Positions 11,486-22,555 of a DNA stretch of 64,000 nt are shown here, piece by piece; the stretch's first letter is position 1; the number at the start of each line of letters is the position of its first letter. The stretch is from the NCBI GenBank assembly GCA_015680685.1, contig MNCI01003306.1:829808-893807 (forward strand). The letters run 5' to 3'. Source of the stretch: Gnetum montanum (Eukaryota; Streptophyta; Gnetopsida; Gnetales; Gnetaceae). The translations under genes were made by a program, and so were the position numbers. The notes under the pieces were generated by a model. That model was not told where the DNA came from. It did no database searches and saw only the letters and a list, made by a program, of their open reading frames with translations.

Positions 11486-11530
11486 CTCCACACTATAAAT
11501 CATAAGTCATCAAGCACTCATGGAAACCTA

Positions 11531-11544
11531 CTATCTAATACCAA
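11531..11544 (-). other. Primer binding site, element C (initiator-Met type, mutated)
   Basis: The minus strand reads TTGGTATTAGATAG, close to the widespread plant PBS TTGGTATCAGAG that pairs with initiator tRNA-Met. An ATG frame with gag-like content follows about 45 bases downstream, as expected. Confidence 0.5.
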
Positions 11545-12454
11545 CTTATAAGACTCTCAAAACCAAGCTAGGCTAGAGAGATATTATGTTAGGGATTGAC
11601 ATTAAATGATAGGTTAGACATGAAATATGAGTAGTGAAACCATCTAATATACACATAAAATTGCATACGTGATAACAAATAATTAAGTATGCATTAAATA
11701 TAAATACTAAAAAACTAAAATCTCTAATGCATCTCATAACACCACTAAAGAATAATCAAGAGCATAATCAAAAATCCGATATATCATCCATAAGCTCAAA
11801 AAGATATATTATCCGATACAAAATGAACAATGTCATAAAAACCTATTAATTTAACACACATAAAATTCCATCCATCAAAACTATCCCATATATGCCAATG
11901 AGCTATCTTATGTAGCATCATCACCTAGATGGAAATAAGAAGTCAATATACATTGAGTAGAAGCTTTTAATACCTCAACCATTCGACTTGTAGGTAAGAA
12001 CCATGGAATAGGAGTCTTGAACATGGATAATAGACTTGCACACCACATTGATATGCAAGTGTATACATATGTTGTAATGCCTTGTGTTCTTGATCCCTTA
12101 GTCTATCTTTAACTTTCATTAATCTTTGGTTATCTTATGTTTTGTAGAGGATCTGAACTCATTATTGTGTGTTCCATTATATTTGTGAAACCTTTTAAAT
12201 TATCTTTTAATTAACTTTCCTTGTACTATTATGGTCTTCCTTTTTGAAAATATCCCTCTTTTGAATTTTCATTTTTGTATCAATTAGCATATTTTGTTAA
12301 TATTGTTTTATTGAGCTTTTGGATTTGGATGTTACTAATTTCTTATGTTTTTTTTTGCTAAGAATAGGTTGATGGAAGGTGATACATGCTATGAATAGGT
12401 AGATAAGAATTTTGGAAAATATCATACTTACTTGCATAAAGCTTTCTTCTATTT
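11545..12454 (-). repeat. 5' LTR of element C, partial, interrupted by element D
   Basis: AT-rich sequence upstream of the C primer site on the minus strand. The end GAGAGTCTTATAAG sits directly next to the PBS. It runs into the LTR of element D at 12455, so D probably inserted in it; the rest would lie beyond 31207. No second LTR of C is present for confirmation. No coding sequence is seen. Confidence 0.35.
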
Positions 12455-12748
12455 TGAAACACCATAAAATTTTAGGACCCTGATGCCTCAGCAGAGTCTT
12501 GAAATTCAGGCAAAGGCTTCCACAAGTGCAGCGTCACAATGGATTGTCTAGACAACAAAGGCACTGAGGGTAGACTCCATAGTTTGGCAAGTTTTCTATT
12601 GCCTAGGCTAACATGCCTATTGGACTCTCTAGCCTACCCAACTGGACAATTGACCCAGCTGATAGTCTACCCAGGGACCATGTTAGGAGTTGTTGAAAGT
12701 GTTGAGGATGAGTTAAACAATTTGGCAAGTTTTATAATAGAGAAATTT

Positions 12749-13545
12749 GCTATGCTATGCTACGCTGCGCAGCATAGCAAGCCTTGAGAAGACCAATGAG
12801 ACGTCCAAGATGCAAATTGATAACAAGCCAGTCTTCCAGAGCATTTGGCCTATTTCATCCCTAAAGCATGAGCGATATGGCACAATAAAATGTGGAAAAT
12901 TTTATCAAGCATCATCTCAATATGAGTTCTATGCTACGCAGCGTAGCAGGGATATACATCGACAACACTTGTACTCGGGTAGCTCTGACGAAGTAAAAGC
13001 ACTTGCCCCTACTTCAACTGTCAAATAAGCTTGCTTTGCTGACACACCAAGACATGATAAACATCCTATGACAAAATGTTTGAAAAAATAAGTGAGGATT
13101 TGGCCAACACCAAGTGCTACACTATGCTACACTATGCAGCATAGCACAACGTAGTAAGGACAGAATGCACAAAGGCACCTCTGCCAAGTGACTCCAGTAA
13201 GAGAATCGCACTTGGCAATGCTTTGGCCTCCAAAACTGCCTGTCCCACTTAGCCCTCATGCCTCAAGCAAAGTGTCTTGATAAAACATTGTAGATTAAAC
13301 AAGGATGCATGTCACATTGGTTGCTATGTTGTGCTACAGTGTAGCGAGGATGCAAAACAATAGAATATCCCAAGGATGAACTCAGCATATTCGAAGGCTT
13401 TCTAGCATGGAAGACAAAGTTGCAGTTGCTTGCCTGACCAAGCCTCAGATAGATGCTCTCAGCTTCTAGGTAAGACTCCTTTCAAGACTAGTGGCTATGC
13501 TATGCTATGCTATGTAGCATAGCACAATGTAGCGTGTAGTTAGTT
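12749..13545. repeat. Palindromic TAGC-rich motif clusters in D 5' LTR
   Basis: Four clusters (12749-12779, 12930-12948, 13115-13155, 13498-13545) of self-complementary sequence such as GCTACGCTGCGCAGCATAGC. Each could fold as a hairpin. The matching clusters in the 3' LTR are more mutated (29380-29412, 29553-29592, 30137-30180). Confidence 0.7.
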
Positions 13546-13955
13546 ATGCTACGGCAACATGATGGACAACATAAGTAATGTAACACTTACATGGAGGTAT
13601 CAAGATGTTTTCAGTTAGCTCTAAAACTTATTGGCTATGATCATTCTCATCCTGGCATCTCTTCGACAGACAAAATCAACAAGCTTTCTTCATTTTTCAT
13701 ACCCTTGGTTAATCCCCAAAATTATCCCTATGCTTGACCCTGCTCGCAAGAGTAGGGAAGATGTAGTCTTGGAGCATAGGCTCCATTTTGCTTTCATTGT
13801 TGGTATGCTTTCTAGATTTTAGTTTTAGAAATATGGTCACAACATAATAGGGTTCACATCCAGCATCACACACCTACATAGCACAATCATGCTTACACCT
13901 TGTGGGACCCAAGACACGTGGAATCCAGACCACATTTTTCTCCAGCTCCTGGCCC

Positions 13956-13963
13956 TATAAATA
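13956..13963 (+). promoter_or_regulatory. TATA box in D 5' LTR
   Basis: GGCCCTATAAATACC lies about 590 bases before the LTR end. The identical core is in the 3' copy at 30604-30611 and in E at 33686-33693. It is the likely promoter of the D genomic RNA. Confidence 0.75.
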
Positions 13964-14549
13964 CCTTAGCGAACAATGTTCAAAGGGTTGGCTTTTTGAG
14001 TTGGCTTTTGGAGAGCATAGTTGGCATTTTTAGCATTTTGGTTAGCTTTGAGCATTCTAGTTGACTCCAGACATCCTTTTGCAGGTCTAGCATTTTGTCA
14101 CTTTGGCAAGTAGATTGGCAAGTAGAAGAATCCCGAGTAGCGTGCTATTGGCTGTGACCATACTGCTTTGTTGTAGGCTGTGCCACTCCAGTGTTGCATA
14201 TTCAGTTGTATGCTTTCCAACAGAACAAAGATCATATCTGCCATCTTGGGGTGGTGCATTTTCTCACCCAAGTCTCTTTTATCCTTTGTTTACTATCATT
14301 TTGTTTTGCACTATTTATATCGTCTTGCATTTGTTGATCGTTGCTTCACTTGCATACGTCACTTCTAAAACAAATGTTTATGAAAGGTTAAGTTAAACCT
14401 ATTAAATCCCTTTCTGATTGACTAGACCGGTTAGGGCACCTGATTTACATTTTTCTCTAGCATGGCCCTCACACAAATCCGGGGTTAAACTGTACGCCCG
14501 ATAACCTCTTGGTGTTCCAGCCACTGATGTTTTCGATTGCTGCAAGTTT

Positions 14550-14567
14550 TGGTGCTATAAGGAGGTC
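14550..14567 (+). other. Primer binding site, element D
   Basis: TGGTGCTATAAGGAGG begins five bases after the LTR end, and it differs by one base from the E site (TGGTGCTAGAAGGAGG). It is conserved in place and sequence in four elements. The donor tRNA is not identified. Confidence 0.65.
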
Positions 14568-14784
14568 CTTTTGGTGCCCTTTCTGCATCTTACGGGTAGT
14601 CCTGCATACTATCTATACCCCATCACCTACTAGTGTAGACGTGACACCCTTGCGGTTGTCTACGCATCGTGTGGTGTAGACTGGTCACAACGATGGTTCC
14701 TTTGGAACCTAGTAGGAAAAAAAGCCTTTGATCGCTTATCGATTTATGTGTTTCTTGTTTACATTCTTCCTTCAACTACACAAA
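14568..14784 (+). other. Leader of element D
   Basis: Untranslated interval between PBS and the gag ATG. It is homologous to the E leader (phrases such as CTAGTAGCAAGC/CTAGTGTAGACGTG and GGTTCC.TAGAACC). I see no frame in it. Confidence 0.5.
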
Positions 14785-17550
14785 ATGATTCCCACAACCA
14801 CTGCTATTTCCACCTTGAACCTTGAGGTTCCTTTCTTAGTTCAAAACACCATAGGTGCCAAGTGATCACCTAGCCCAGTGCTAGCGCCACACCAGTCTCT
14901 TAGGCTTCGACACCTGTCACCTAAGCACTTGGCGTAAGATGAAGAGAGTGCTATGACTTCCTCTGTGTGAAGGTCCAAGAGAATATACCCTTTGATCACC
15001 AGGAACTTGAAGACAAACGCAACTTCGAGTTTCTCCACTAGAACGAGAGGGAGTTTGTCCCTTCCCCTGATGTTGTCATCCCATTGATCAAAACGTATCA
15101 ATGGGTCTTAAGCCAACTAATATGAGTGATTAGGTTCAGGGAGTGGGATACAACGTTCGACTATGATGAGGCATTCTAGGATAGACAGGAAGATCGGGAC
15201 TCCCACTCCAAAGGTGGTGGCCAGATCTATGCTACAACCATCCCTTCTACAACTATCTTCTAATCAAACCCACTTTTCTCGTCTGCCCCCTTCATGATTA
15301 TCACGATTCCACCACAACCTACACCTATGTCAGTTGTGGCCAGCCATCCTATACCTCCTATGTACCAGCATGGGGGCCCTTCAGCTTTTTTCTTAGTTAC
15401 CCTTTCTTTTCAATTTTCCCCAGAAGTGTACCCAACATCACTCATGGCTATGCTACCATACGTTCACACTTTGCCCATGTCTCAATCACATGCAAGCTTC
15501 GCCTTTGGTCCTTCATCTGCACTTGTCCCAACATTAGTGGCTAACCTAGTCTCAATCGCATGGTGTGAGCCAACCCCATCCTTACTTATGGCACAACCCC
15601 CTCAGGTATCGTACTATGTGCAACCCTAAGCACACAAGCTTCTGCATGTAGTACAACCCAGCATAGGGCTATGGGCCACCCTACCAAGTAGGCAACGTAT
15701 CAACCCCACAACCCCACCAATGGCTGCTACATCAATAGCACAACCCACTGGGTGGTGGACAACCCAAACAACACCATTCATAGGAGCAGCAACAACAATG
15801 CCCCCCATGGGCCAGGCTGCTACCTCTACACCATAACCCCCATCGGTGCACATGGTAGCTACTCAAGCAGCCCCCCAACCATTTGCAATGTTATCAGATC
15901 TGGATCAAGCTTTTCAACTTATCCAAACCCTCACTAAAAAAATTAAACACCTTAAAGCTATTGATTCCAACACGATGCAGGTCATGGATTTCTACCATGA
16001 TGATCCCATCAGCCCAGCCATCCCCATGCTTATGTTGCCCCCTAGGATGCCACTCCCCTAATCTAAAAAATACAATGGGGAGGGCAATCCCAATGCACAT
16101 CTAGTAACATTCAAGTCTAAATCTTTATTGTTGCAATAGTGTCCACACACTATCATCCACGTCTTTGCCATGTCTCTAATGGGAAAACTCTAGATTGGTA
16201 CCACATGCTCCCACGTGCCTCCATCTCAACTCTGGAGGAGCTGCTGAGTTAGTTGATGACCCATTTCAAGTATAACTTAAAACTGGAGGTCACGCTAGAT
16301 CAATTGATAAGCATCAAGTAAGACTCATTGGAATCTGTGCAAAGGTTCATATAGCGGTGGAGCGCCACCTTGAATGAGAACTGTGAGTTTATTGCGAAGG
16401 CCCATTTGTTGGCTATCTTCAAGGGGGAAGTAAATGATTTTATTAAATCAAAGTTGTACTACATAGCCTCGTTCTCCCTTAGCTAAGCTTTTGCTTAGAC
16501 TAAGAGCATTCAGGATGTAGCCGAGGCTAGCAAAGATCCAGCCTATATTACATACAAGAATGCATACCTCAAAAAAGACAAGGAGAAGGGCAAGGCTGCA
16601 ACAACCATGGTGGTCACTATGGCTAATGAAGCTAAATCCAACAACAACAACAATAAAAAGGTGGCTACAACAACAACATCTAGCTCAAGAAACACCGGTC
16701 AGCCCTCAACACCAGCACTTGAGGTGTCAACCCAGCCTAAACCCAACTTCGAGCGTAAGGATCACTCCAAATACACTACTTTACCTATTAAGCCTTCAGA
16801 ACTCCTGAAGCAACTGTTAGGGGTTGGATATATTCAGCAGAAGAGGATGTTGGAGGAAGATATTAAGTGTCATAAGCAGTATTGGGAACTTCTTAGGGAC
16901 CCCTCCTTGGCCACGCCCAATGAGCCGCAAGTTCCTAAGAATTTCAGGCTGGAATGGTTTTGTTATTACCATCAACTGTGTGGTCATGACACAGACTACT
17001 GCTTGGTGTTGAAAGATGACATTCAACACATGATCAATCAGGGAAAGCTTGTCCTGGACGAAAGTAGTCCTGTTCACCCTGAAAACCAATCCATGCATGT
17101 TTACAAGGACCCCCTCAACACCAACAATGCGGGGTATATCATCAACACGATTGGCATTGACAATAACCCAGAACCAACACAACAACAGTTTGTGGTGTGT
17201 GTGCCTCAACGTAGCGTAGCGACACCGATGATAGCAAAAAAAATGCCATAACAACCATTCATCCTCAAGGTTTCCCCTCAGACATTTGCCTTACCTTTTG
17301 TGCTCAAAGCCACACCACTGCCTACACCAACACCACAGGCACCGTTTGTCATTAAGGTGCCAAAACATTCAAGCGCCCCTACCACACAGAGCCAACCAAC
17401 TAAAACAGCCCAGCACACCCCCCCCCCCCTCGTTCAAAAAAATAGGAAGAGCATTTGGTGAACAAGATGGCCAAGGAACACACTGCTTTAGGTCCTCCCA
17501 AGCCTACCCCCTTGTCCTCGGTGCCTATGGTCCCCTCATCATCAACAACT
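14785..17550 (+). pseudogene. gag polyprotein, element D, broken
   Basis: The start ATG at 14785 gives MIPTTTAISTLNLEVPFLVQ, matching the E start MNPINTSAATLNLEVAHLIQ. A proline-rich linker is open at 15294-15629. The capsid region starts at 15846 (LDQAFQLIQTLTKKIKHLKA, then MDFYHDDPISPAIP) and runs through KYNGEGNPNAHLVTF. A one-base deletion in GGGAAAACTCTAGATTGG (near 16190) breaks the next motif. It recovers as LDWYHMLPRASISTLEELLS and VNDFIKSKLYY. The longest open part is 16607-17251, with an Asn/Thr-rich basic stretch, then FRLEWFCYYHQLCGHDTDYC (C-x2-H-x4-H-x4-C) and LKDDIQHMINQGKLVLDESS. Several stops replace glutamine codons kept in E, for example at 16352. Confidence 0.85.
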
Positions 17551-18539
17551 GATAATGTCATATAGAAGCAATCGTCATCGTCCTGTCCCAGAAAGTAGAA
17601 CCCTCAACCTGAAGCTCCCCCTCCTTAGGAGATTCGTCTCCTAGGATGAATGAAGGAGGGGAAGGGTAATAGGCAAGATGGTGGGCAGGATCTGTTCAAC
17701 ACCCTCACCCAAGTTAAATAGGCTCTGAAATAGAAAAACACAATGTTGAGCCTATATGACTTGGTGATGAATTCTACTACGCATTGCGAGGCCACGGTTC
17801 ACATGTTAACGTCCATACTGGTCGATGAAAACATGTCAGTACAACAGAAAGAGATTCACGCTATTATGCTTCCCTCTAAAGTCGAGGAACCATAACCACC
17901 TTAGTTAACATTCCGCGATGAGTCCATTAAGGATGACCCTGAAAAGGGTTAGGTGACAATAGCACCCATGTTCATCACAATTCGGGTCGGTTAGTGCAAG
18001 ATCCGAAGGGTACATGTTAATGCCTGGGCTGCTGCTAATGTCATCCCCTTTTCCATAGTGGACAAATTGGGCTTGGTCAATCAAATCAAGCCCACAATGA
18101 AATCTTGCCTAAAATCATTTAACGGGGCGCATGTGTAGATAAAAGGAACTTTTCGCATCAACTTTGTGGCAGGGGACTAGTTCCCCACAAGCACAATATT
18201 CATAGTGATAAAGGAAATGCCTGTGTTCAACTTGATCCTAGGGAGATCATGGTTAGCCCAACTAAGGATTGTTTCCTCTCTAATACTCCAGGAGATTCAC
18301 TTGCCTTATGTAAGAGGGGAAGTGATAATTCATGGCGATGAAGTGGCTCCCTGAGCCATAAACAATGTTGGAATGGAGTAAGGATCAGAGATTGAAATAT
18401 TTGAAGACCGAACCCCCATTCAAACTGAAACCCCTAAACAAGTTGAAACTAGATCAAATGAAGAAGCAACATGGGATAAGCTACCATTTCAGATAGTAGA
18501 CGATGACATAAACGAGTATCATAACAAGGCCCCTTGACT
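17551..18539 (+). pseudogene. Protease region, element D, inactivated
   Basis: The linker motif SLYDLVMNSTTHCEA (near 17750) is followed by MFITIRVG and RVHVNAWAAANVIPFSIVDK. Sisters have VDDG or VNDG here; D has VNAW, so the catalytic aspartate is gone. The C-terminal LILGRSWLAQLRIVSS and EIHLPYVRGEVIIHGDEVAP remain. Many in-frame stops sit at glutamine-like positions. The frame ends near 18537, and about 550 bases later the antisense gene ends on the other strand. Confidence 0.75.
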
Positions 18540-18754
18540 GTACGCATCACCGAGCCCACGATGGGTTAGGAAGCAGTTGTGAGAATGATCGTTACTTGCA
18601 TTAGTGTAACTACTTCACTGCTTCCACCATAATTACTGCTTGCATCAATGATATGTCCACTATTCATATTTTTTGCTTTGTATTCATTGTTGATGCTATT
18701 GTCTTCCTCATTGTTTATATTGTTCACATTACATCCATTGTTTGCATCACATCA

Positions 18755-18960
18755 CGACTCGCTAAGGCCTAAAACTAGTAAAAAAATTTTTTATTATCAC
18801 CCTACGATGGCCCAGAATGGCCTTAAACTACCATTATGGCCTACTAAGGCCTAAAATTGGCAATTTTTTATTTCATCACCCTATGATGGCCCGAAACTAT
18901 CGATGGCCCGAAATGGCCTAAAACTAAGATGAGAAGCTCCTAAGGAGCTTAAAAATAAAA
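18755..18960. repeat. GGCC/AAACTA minisatellite A, element D copy
   Basis: Imperfect repeats of the kind GATGGCCCRAAATGGCCTAAAACTA lie between the end of protease and the 3' end of the antisense gene. The same family sits at the same place in E (38620-38800) and, best preserved as a 27-bp unit, in F (56382-56577). Confidence 0.65.
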
Positions 18961-19094
18961 ATAAAAAATAAATACAACACAATGACCAAAATGAAATAAA
19001 TATCTTCACATTATATTATTCATTCAATATCAACCAATAATGTTTACAAATTTTTTTGTAAATTCAAAGACGAATAAAATTCCCCGCCACTACG

Positions 19095-19157
19095 CTATGA
19101 GTCTTCACCCACACCACCATTCCCTGCTTCATTGGGTCTGGTGTTTTCATTTGGATC
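19095..19157 (-). pseudogene. Antisense gene exon 8, element D
   Basis: After acceptor TTTTTGTGCAG it reads DPNENTRPNEAGNGGVGEDS and stops at 19095-19097. It is the short acidic last exon; E has a 63-base equivalent and F a longer acidic repeat. Confidence 0.6.
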
Positions 19158-19245
19158 CTGCACAAAAAAGAGAATAAAAAAATCAATTAAAGCTACAACA
19201 AAGGTTGTTATAAAATAAACTATGACACCACAAAAGGTAACTAAC

Positions 19246-20065
19246 CCGAGATGGCCTCGTGTTCGTTTCAGGGGGTATCCAATCCATTCCGGCCATGAGA
19301 CGTTGCAAGATTTCCTCCTTGGTGATGTTGGCTCAATTTCTATCTCCTAAATCAACGCTTGATACAACCTTCTCCTTTTCTATAGCTATCCATCTGGGTG
19401 GTTTTGGAGAAAAGGTGGTAGTGGTGGTATCACCCGTGGGAAGAGTCATCTCCCTTTCGGGAGATTCACTAACTGTCACTTGTTGCATGAACCTATCATA
19501 AGCCCTAGAAGCACCAATAATGTCAAGGAATAGCTCATGGGTATGCAACTTGATCAAAGCATCCCAATAGTGTTTACAGTAGGTAGCACATTCTATTTTA
19601 TACATATGTTTGTGATTCTTCTATGCCTGCCTCCACTCATAAACCTTCGCGCTATAATCCTTTCAATCTTGGTTCTTTTGGACTAGAAAGTCCATTTGCA
19701 TGTGCTATTTAATTATTTCGCGTGTGGATTCATTATTGCATCACAAGGCCATCCAATATCTTGCGTAGTCGATGATGACTATATGCCAACTACCATCGTG
19801 AGTGTCCTGGGCCAATAGAAATTCATTCTTGGATTGGAGTCCCCCATCTTAGCAATTAGGTTGGCCTTCTCCCTCTCAAGTTTTTGCACACGTTTCGAGA
19901 GGTCTTCATTCACATGCCTGCACTCCCACAGAGAGAGTGCCAAGTACAACACACATTTACTTGCTTCATTGTATATGTGATGAGGTACTTCGGTCACCTC
20001 CGACAGAAATTCAGGAACAACGTTGACCTCAACCACCTGCTTGGGATCCCACTTGAGGAGAGAGG
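19246..20065 (-). pseudogene. Antisense gene exon 7, element D (coiled-coil part)
   Basis: 820 bases. It reads LLKWDPKQVVEVNVVPEFLS, then EASKCVLYLALSLWECRHVN, and a charged heptad-like stretch (EDLSKRVQKLEREKANLIAK) suggesting a coiled coil. The middle is broken. The end is open at 19605-19333 (MYKIECATYCKHYWDALIKL, GASRAYDRFMQQV). The donor is GG/GTTAGT. The F exon is 821 bases and the E exon 820. Confidence 0.7.
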
Positions 20066-20135
20066 TTGCCAATTGCAAATGGAAGGGCATTAGTCACAGT
20101 GACATAGTGAAATTGTAACAATGTAGAAAACCTAG

Positions 20136-20258
20136 NNNNNNNNNNNNNNNNNNNNNNNNNNNNNNNNNNNNNNNNNNNNNNNNNNNNNNNNNNNNNNNNN
20201 NNNNNNNNNNNNNNNNNNNNNNNNNNNNNNNNNNNNNNNNNNNNNNNNNNNNNNNNNN
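20136..20258. other. Assembly gap (123 N)
   Basis: Unknown bases covering the end of exon 5, all of exon 6 and the introns around it. The same interval from the exon 5 motif GEFD to exon 7 is about 400-410 bases in E and F but only about 222 here including the Ns, so the N count is probably not the true length. Confidence 0.95.
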
Positions 20259-20564
20259 GCACACTGTCAAACAAGTGGTCAAACTCACCAGTGTTAAAAT
20301 GGATTCACTCTCTTTATAGCTAATCCAATAGTGTAGCAACATCCTTCACACTCATATGCCCCTCTGGTACTGAACCATACTCAACAAAAGGGTCATCAGC
20401 AGGGACCTCTTCCTGACCAGCAGGGGCCTCTTCCTCATCAGCAAGCGCCTCTTCTTTATCAGCTGGAGCCTCTTTTTCTATGGTCAAGGCCTCTTCATCT
20501 TCACCTATTTCCCTTGTTCCAAGGGCTAGAACCTCTTTCTCCCCTTCTTCCACTTCTTCCTCTA
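20259..20564 (-). pseudogene. Antisense gene exon 5 (partial), element D
   Basis: After an acceptor ending ATAG at 20565 the frame reads EEEVEEGEKEVLALGTREIG, then near-repeats of a ten-residue unit (KEEALADEEEAPAGQEEVPA). It ends in GEFDHLFDSV at the gap. It is a strongly acidic, low-complexity linker. Confidence 0.65.
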
Positions 20565-20610
20565 CTATAAAACATAATTATGATAAGCGAGATACATCAA
20601 CTTGGAACAG

Positions 20611-20664
20611 ACGCTACGTTGTGCAATGCTATCTAGCATAGCATACTGTAGCACAGTGTAGTAA
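20611..20664. repeat. LTR-type palindrome inside intron 4 of D antisense gene
   Basis: ACGCTACGTTGTGCAATGCT and the following TAGCATAGCATACTGTAGC belong to the same TAGC-rich palindrome family as in the LTRs. Element F has one at the same intron (54249-54290). Confidence 0.6.
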
Positions 20665-20693
20665 GTGTTAACGAAATAGTCAAACACACTTAC

Positions 20694-21644
20694 CAATTGG
20701 GGGCTGCACTCTACGAATTTTAAGTCAGCTTCTTCCCTGTCTCTTCATTTGTATGAGGAGGCTCTTCGGTAGGATGAGATTTCTTACGTTGCAACTTAGT
20801 CTTCATTGTTTCTAAAATGACACGTGCTTCCCTTGACATGTTACCTCCGAGGGATCTTGGGATCATGTGGTATAGAAGACCTGGCAAATCCATGGCTTTG
20901 ATATCTAGCTATGATCTTGCTGTACCTAGATTCCATTTTTACGGATCACCAGGAACTCCTCAAAGCACCGCAAGCAAGCTATAAAAAAGGCGTAGTGTAC
21001 GTTGAAATGGGACTCAAGCTTCTCACAAAACTTGACCATTTCAATGTGCAAGCCTTCAAAAAGGTACTAGGCCCAATTGTAATGGGTTCCTTCCTTCATA
21101 AACTCCTTCATTATCCAAGCCTACTCCACCCTAAGGATATTCTTTTGGAAGAGTAGCTTGGGGAAGGCACGGGCACAGAAGACAGGATAAATCCTTTCGG
21201 CCACTACTAGCTTGACCTTGTGGATGTAAATTTGCTTTCGATCCTTACTTATCCCTAGCCACTCCTCGATGTCCCCCTGATGGTTCACATATTTCTTATA
21301 TTTTTCTCCTATAGGGAGACCATCAGAAGGGACACTGAAAAGATCTACAAAAAGTTGATCATCAATTCTAAATACCACCCGCACACCATGAACATGTGAA
21401 CTAAAGTAGTCAGCCTTCTCGGTGAAGGAATCAGCTAGGGAAAGCATTTTGGTAGCTGGTACATTCAGATTTACAACCAAAAATAAGTTCATGAGCCTAG
21501 CCTCCTAAAGGTTGTGGACAATGGTGGCTAGGGCCCTATTACAGAGCCAATGCTGAGTCTCTTCCACCTCTCTGTACTTGAAGAAGAGGTTGGTTTCGTT
21601 ATGCCTAGAGGTGATCATAGTGACCTCTTGGGATTCTGTCACCA
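20694..21644 (-). pseudogene. Antisense gene exon 4, element D (largest conserved block)
   Basis: 951 bases between acceptor TATAG and donor GTAAGTG. After HNETNLFFKYREVEETQHWL the longest open part (21492-21121) reads MNLFLVVNLNVPATKMLSLA, ADYFSSHVHGVRVVFRIDDQ, LFVDLFSVPSDGLPIGEKYK and GDIEEWLGISKDRKQIYIHK. A stop interrupts the following AWIMKEF part. The VHGVRVVF..DDQLFVDLFSVP core is conserved in E (VHNVQVVFEIMDDLFLDLFS) and F (VHGMRVVLEIND). This pattern is loosely reminiscent of the putative plant transposon protein domain found near plant retroelements. That link is tentative. Confidence 0.7.
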
Positions 21645-21745
21645 CTATAATACTTTGCAAAACAAAAAGAGAAAGTTAGCCAAAAAAAATCATGAAAGCA
21701 CATCATCACTCGAACACATAACAACAAATCCACGGTTTAGCGTAC

Positions 21746-22020
21746 TAGGTTTAAATGGCGTAGGAAATGGTGGGAGTTCCACTAGCATATCTTTAATGGT
21801 AAGCGGTCTGAGGGATGCCCACTCCCCATCCAACCAACTAGCCTTCCTACACTTTCCATAAAATTTAGAATACCGGGTTGGGTAGGTTTTAAACTCAAGC
21901 CCAAGTTTCCCTATTATGTTGACACACACGTTCCCAGTAGAGGAGAACTCCTGCAAGGACATTTGTGCTAATGCCAAGGCATCTATGTCATTGTGAAGAC
22001 CATTCCCATCAATATAAAAC
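21746..22020 (-). pseudogene. Antisense gene exon 3, element D
   Basis: 275 bases, the same length as in F. It reads FYIDGNGLHNDIDALALAQM, then GLEFKTYPTRYSKFYGKCRK and MLVELPPFPTPFKP. It is fully open. The acceptor is CTGCCAG and the donor CCTA/GTACGC. Confidence 0.7.
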
Positions 22021-22105
22021 CTGGCAGTAGCAAAAATGCAGTTAACATATCTATCTAGTGTAACATAGATTATAAAACATGTTAAGATACCTCCACAAAA
22101 CTCAC

Positions 22106-22555
22106 CCACTGACATAGTAAATGATTTCAGGTGGGTTTTGAAAATAAGTGTCCATCTGATGGGCAATGTATAATGTGTTATATAAGTGATAGCATTTGTA
22201 CTCAGGCATGTTCCGGATCCAACTTAAGCACCTCAAGCCTCTTGGGTGTTGGTTGGAACCTTCTGTACCTTCACCTCCGATCACCCCATTAGCCATGAAC
22301 TTTAGAATACTCTGTTTTGCCCCAGGCAATAGTGTTTCTGTAATTGCAATTGTTGTCTTGGCTGATAAGTGTGACCACACAATCACACTAAAATGGTAGA
22401 GGAGGAACTGTAAGAAGTCTCATGCACCCTCCTAGAACCAGACTGCCTACTACCCCACACATGCATGGGAAGGAGGGACGTTGGCCACAAGTTCACTTAG
22501 GTAGCACAAGACTCCTACAAGTTCAAGGACAATCAAGATAGGTTTAAACATGACC
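22106..22555 (-). pseudogene. Antisense gene exon 2, element D
   Basis: 450 bases, the same length as in E. It reads FKPILIVLELVGVLCYLSEL, VPPSHACVG and HFSVIVWSHLSAKTTIAITE, and ends NTLYIAHQMDTYFQNPPEII. The acceptor is TCATGTAG and the donor GTGAGTTTT. One stop separates the two open halves. Confidence 0.7.

Larger units (their letters stand above)
12455..14544 (+). repeat. 5' LTR of element D (2,090 bp)
   Basis: It begins TGAAACACCATAAAATTT and ends GATTGCTGCA. It aligns along its whole length with 29087-31207. It has a TATA box at 13956-13963 and clusters of the palindromic GCTACGCTGCGCAGC-type motif at 12749-12779, 12930-12948, 13115-13155 and 13498-13545. Confidence 0.92.

Noticed and set aside
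11106-11498. 130-codon plus-strand frame with a hydrophobic stretch, looks like a membrane protein
   Set aside because: It is the complement of the decayed element C gag, which has gag-like motifs and a PBS in the right place. Hydrophobic shadow frames are common opposite charged coding sequence.
15626-15853. 75-codon minus frame in the D gag linker
   Set aside because: Complement of the proline/alanine-rich gag linker; GC-biased shadow.
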